From contig CAMWQZ010000033.1 of NCBI GenBank assembly GCA_947176515.1, positions 1 to 8,407 of the forward strand: a stretch of 8,407 nucleotides of DNA, in the 5' to 3' direction. Shown here in pieces: positions 6,968 to 8,407 of this stretch. The notes under the pieces were generated by a model. It was not told the origin of the DNA and ran no database searches. It saw nothing but the letters and a program-made list of their open reading frames with translations. A program made the position numbers and the translations under genes. The DNA comes from an uncultured Bacteroidales bacterium. Its GTDB lineage: Bacteria > Bacteroidota > Bacteroidia > Bacteroidales > Muribaculaceae. The stretch's first letter is position 1; each line of letters starts with the position of its first letter.

Positions 6968-8244
6968 GCACCCAAGGTTGCAATTGGGACAACCAGTATG
7001 CCGTCTTTACGTCGGTAAGCGAATGATCCGGTGGCTGTAAGAACCATCAAAAATGATGGTGCATTCATTTTTTCAGTATCAATTTTTACAGATAGTTCTG
7101 AAAGTGTTCTGCATGCATCTTCAATGAGTTTCTCACCTCCAAGTTTTATCTCAATCAGACCATATTTGCCGTTAGGTAGATGAACCACCGCGTCGCATTC
7201 CAGCCCGTTTTTATCTCTGTAATGGTAGACTGTGGCTCCTAAAAGTTGAGAATATATTCTAAGATCTCTAACGCACAATGTTTCAAAGAGAAAACCAAAT
7301 GACTTTAGGTCATTTATTAAATCACCGGGGCCTATACCCATCGCGGCGGTGGCGATTGATGGATCGACGAAATAACGGGTGTCGGTAGTCCTTATAGCGG
7401 TTTTAGACTTTAAATTGGGATTCCATGCCGACATATCTTCTATAACGAATAGGGATTTCAGGACTTCAAGATAGCTCCTGACGGTTTTTTCTTCAGTGAT
7501 ATTGCTCTCACCACCATTCATATCCTCGACAATTTGTCTTATAGATGTCTGTGTGCCTTGGAATCTTGCGTAGGAACGCATCAGTCTTTTGGCGCGGTCT
7601 GCGCTTCGACCTACACCGTCTATATCGTTGATGTCAACATTGACAACAGCGTCGTAATAGTCTTTTGCGGGGCGTAGGGCGACCTCTTTTGGCAAGTCGG
7701 TTACTATTGGCCATCCTCCTCGACAAATCAAGAATGCTATAGTCTGTAAATCAGCGTCAGATGTCGCGGCTACTGGTGCTGTCGGATTTTCGAATAATTT
7801 TCTAAGGCTAACTATGCCATTGGAGTCTCCAGATTCATATAACGACATAGTCCTCATTCTTAGCCAAGCAAAACGTCCAGTGCCCGAGTGGCTTATTTTT
7901 GAGCGGTCAGCAGGTTTTGCTGAGCCGGCAAGGATAAACTGACCCATTCCGGCCCTATGGTCGACTTTGTACCTGATTGCGTCCCAAAGCATAGGGGCTA
8001 ACTGCCATTCATCAATCAATCTTGGAGTGTCACCATCCAGTATCATATCAGGCGCTTCCTCAGCGAAAAGCATGTATTGAGCTTTTCGTTGAGGGTCATC
8101 TAAAAATATAGCACTTTTGCTATGATGTTCGCCGGTTGTAGATTTGCCGCACCATTTGGGCCCTTCTATCACTATAGCGCCTATACTTTTCAGCCTTTCG
8201 GCTAATTCTGGGTCAACTAATCTCTGTCGATATTCTTTTTTCAT
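6964..8244 (-). CDS. DUF4143-family ATPase (AAA_14 plus nuclease-like C-terminal domain)
   Basis: This belongs to the large, poorly understood family of AAA ATPases with a DUF4143 C-terminal domain, common in Bacteroidales and often highly variable between strains. The 426-residue protein shows Walker A GPKWCGKST (28-36), Walker B RLIDEWQLAP (75-84, with Asp78 and Glu79) and a sensor-like FILAGSA (103-109). The middle (about 195-270) is helical and typical of DUF4143. The C-terminal part has LECDAVVHL (348-356) and GLIEIKLGG (362-370): Asp351, Glu365 and Lys367 match the D...ExK pattern of the PD-(D/E)xK nuclease fold. Nuclease activity has not been shown for most relatives and is not claimed here. 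The gene appears complete and starts at 8244 just downstream of a good promoter. It is convergent with, and probably unrelated to, the importer. Confidence 0.9.
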   Translation of the reverse strand: MKKEYRQRLVDPELAERLKSIGAIVIEGPKWCGKSTTGEHHSKSAIFLDDPQRKAQYMLFAEEAPDMILDGDTPRLIDEWQLAPMLWDAIRYKVDHRAGMGQFILAGSAKPADRSKISHSGTGRFAWLRMRTMSLYESGDSNGIVSLRKLFENPTAPVAATSDADLQTIAFLICRGGWPIVTDLPKEVALRPAKDYYDAVVNVDINDIDGVGRSADRAKRLMRSYARFQGTQTSIRQIVEDMNGGESNITEEKTVRSYLEVLKSLFVIEDMSAWNPNLKSKTAIRTTDTRYFVDPSIATAAMGIGPGDLINDLKSFGFLFETLCVRDLRIYSQLLGATVYHYRDKNGLECDAVVHLPNGKYGLIEIKLGGEKLIEDACRTLSELSVKIDTEKMNAPSFLMVLTATGSFAYRRKDGILVVPIATLGA

Positions 8245-8264
8245 AAATTATTGAATTTCGGCGA

Positions 8265-8296
8265 CAAAGATAATCAATAGTTTTTTCATTTCCAAC
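8265..8296 (-). promoter_or_regulatory. Promoter for the DUF4143 ATPase gene
   Basis: On the minus strand, TATCTTTG (8272-8265) matches TAnnTTTG exactly. With 20 bp spacing, the -33 position falls on GTTG (8296-8293), three of four bases of TTTG. This -33 box lies inside the first 23-bp repeat. The leader would be very short, about 15 nt. Confidence 0.55.
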
Positions 8297-8379
8297 TTTG
8301 GCCGGATTTCATTTCCAACTTTGGCCGGTTTTTATTTCCAACTTTGGCCGGATTTCATTTCCAACTTTGGCTGAAAGCT
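8288..8379. repeat. Four tandem 23-bp repeats
   Basis: The core TTTCCAACTTTGGCCGG recurs with an exact 23-bp period; units begin at 8288, 8311, 8334 and 8357. Units 1 and 3 are identical over 23 bases. Unit 2 differs in its last bases (TTTTT instead of ATTTC). Unit 4 diverges after TTTGGC. Each core contains the interrupted palindrome CCAA-CT-TTGG. The units are contiguous with no unique spacers. They could be protein-binding sites upstream of the DUF4143 gene or the terminal repeats of an insertion sequence lying to the right. Confidence 0.9.
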
Positions 8380-8383
8380 TTCA
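8372..8383. repeat. 12-bp perfect palindrome after the repeat array
   Basis: TGAAAGCTTTCA is a perfect palindrome that begins inside the divergent end of the fourth 23-bp unit. It could be a protein-binding site or part of a mobile-element end. The bases from 8384 to the right edge show no recognisable feature. Confidence 0.4.
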
Positions 8384-8407
8384 TCACGTTGGAGGGTGGT
8401 CGCTCGT

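Noticed and set aside
6964..8244. DUF4143 ATPase as part of a new defence system
   Set aside because: It stands alone with no partner gene in the window; the family is widespread and this sequence gives no evidence of defence function.
8288..8379. CRISPR array
   Set aside because: The units are directly contiguous with a 23-bp period and have no unique spacers; no cas gene is present.

Overview
The window looks like a piece of chromosome from a gut-type Bacteroidota, most likely Bacteroidales. Three things suggest this. The best promoters have the Bacteroides form TTTG - about 20 bp - TAnnTTTG. Gene starts lack a Shine-Dalgarno sequence. There is a secreted serine-type sulfatase and a DUF4143 ATPase, both common in that group. 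A urease-positive Muribaculaceae-like species would fit, but the exact family is my inference and not proven by the sequence.

Layout. Positions 1-2552 (minus strand) hold the urease structural operon ureA-ureB-ureC, tightly spaced. ureC runs off the left edge, missing roughly its last 35 residues; the urease accessory genes are presumably beyond that edge. An AT-rich divergent intergenic region (2553-2906) carries promoters in both directions. A secreted sulfatase (2907-4382, plus strand) follows. Next comes a three-gene energy-coupling-factor metal importer: a CbiM/NikM substrate-binding permease with a fused PDGLE domain, a CbiQ-type T component and a CbiO-type ATPase (4480-6967, plus strand). 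A DUF4143-family ATPase on the minus strand (6964-8244) converges on the importer with a 4-bp overlap. The right edge (8245-8407) has its promoter and four tandem 23-bp repeats.

How the genes fit together. Urease needs nickel in its active site, and the importer belongs to the family that carries nickel or cobalt. Their proximity makes nickel supply to urease the most economical reading, so the transporter is probably NikMQO in function. The UreC nickel ligands are all present, including the carbamylated lysine. The sulfatase between them has no obvious link to urea or nickel. The DUF4143 gene and the repeats look like accessory DNA added at the right end, possibly next to an insertion sequence outside the window.

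I found no tRNA, rRNA, CRISPR array, recognisable riboswitch or complete mobile element. No clearly new multi-gene system is visible. The points most worth a second look are the elongated UreB, two unusual substitutions near the UreC catalytic flap, an 11-nt motif shared by the urease and importer leaders, and the repeat array that overlaps the DUF4143 promoter.
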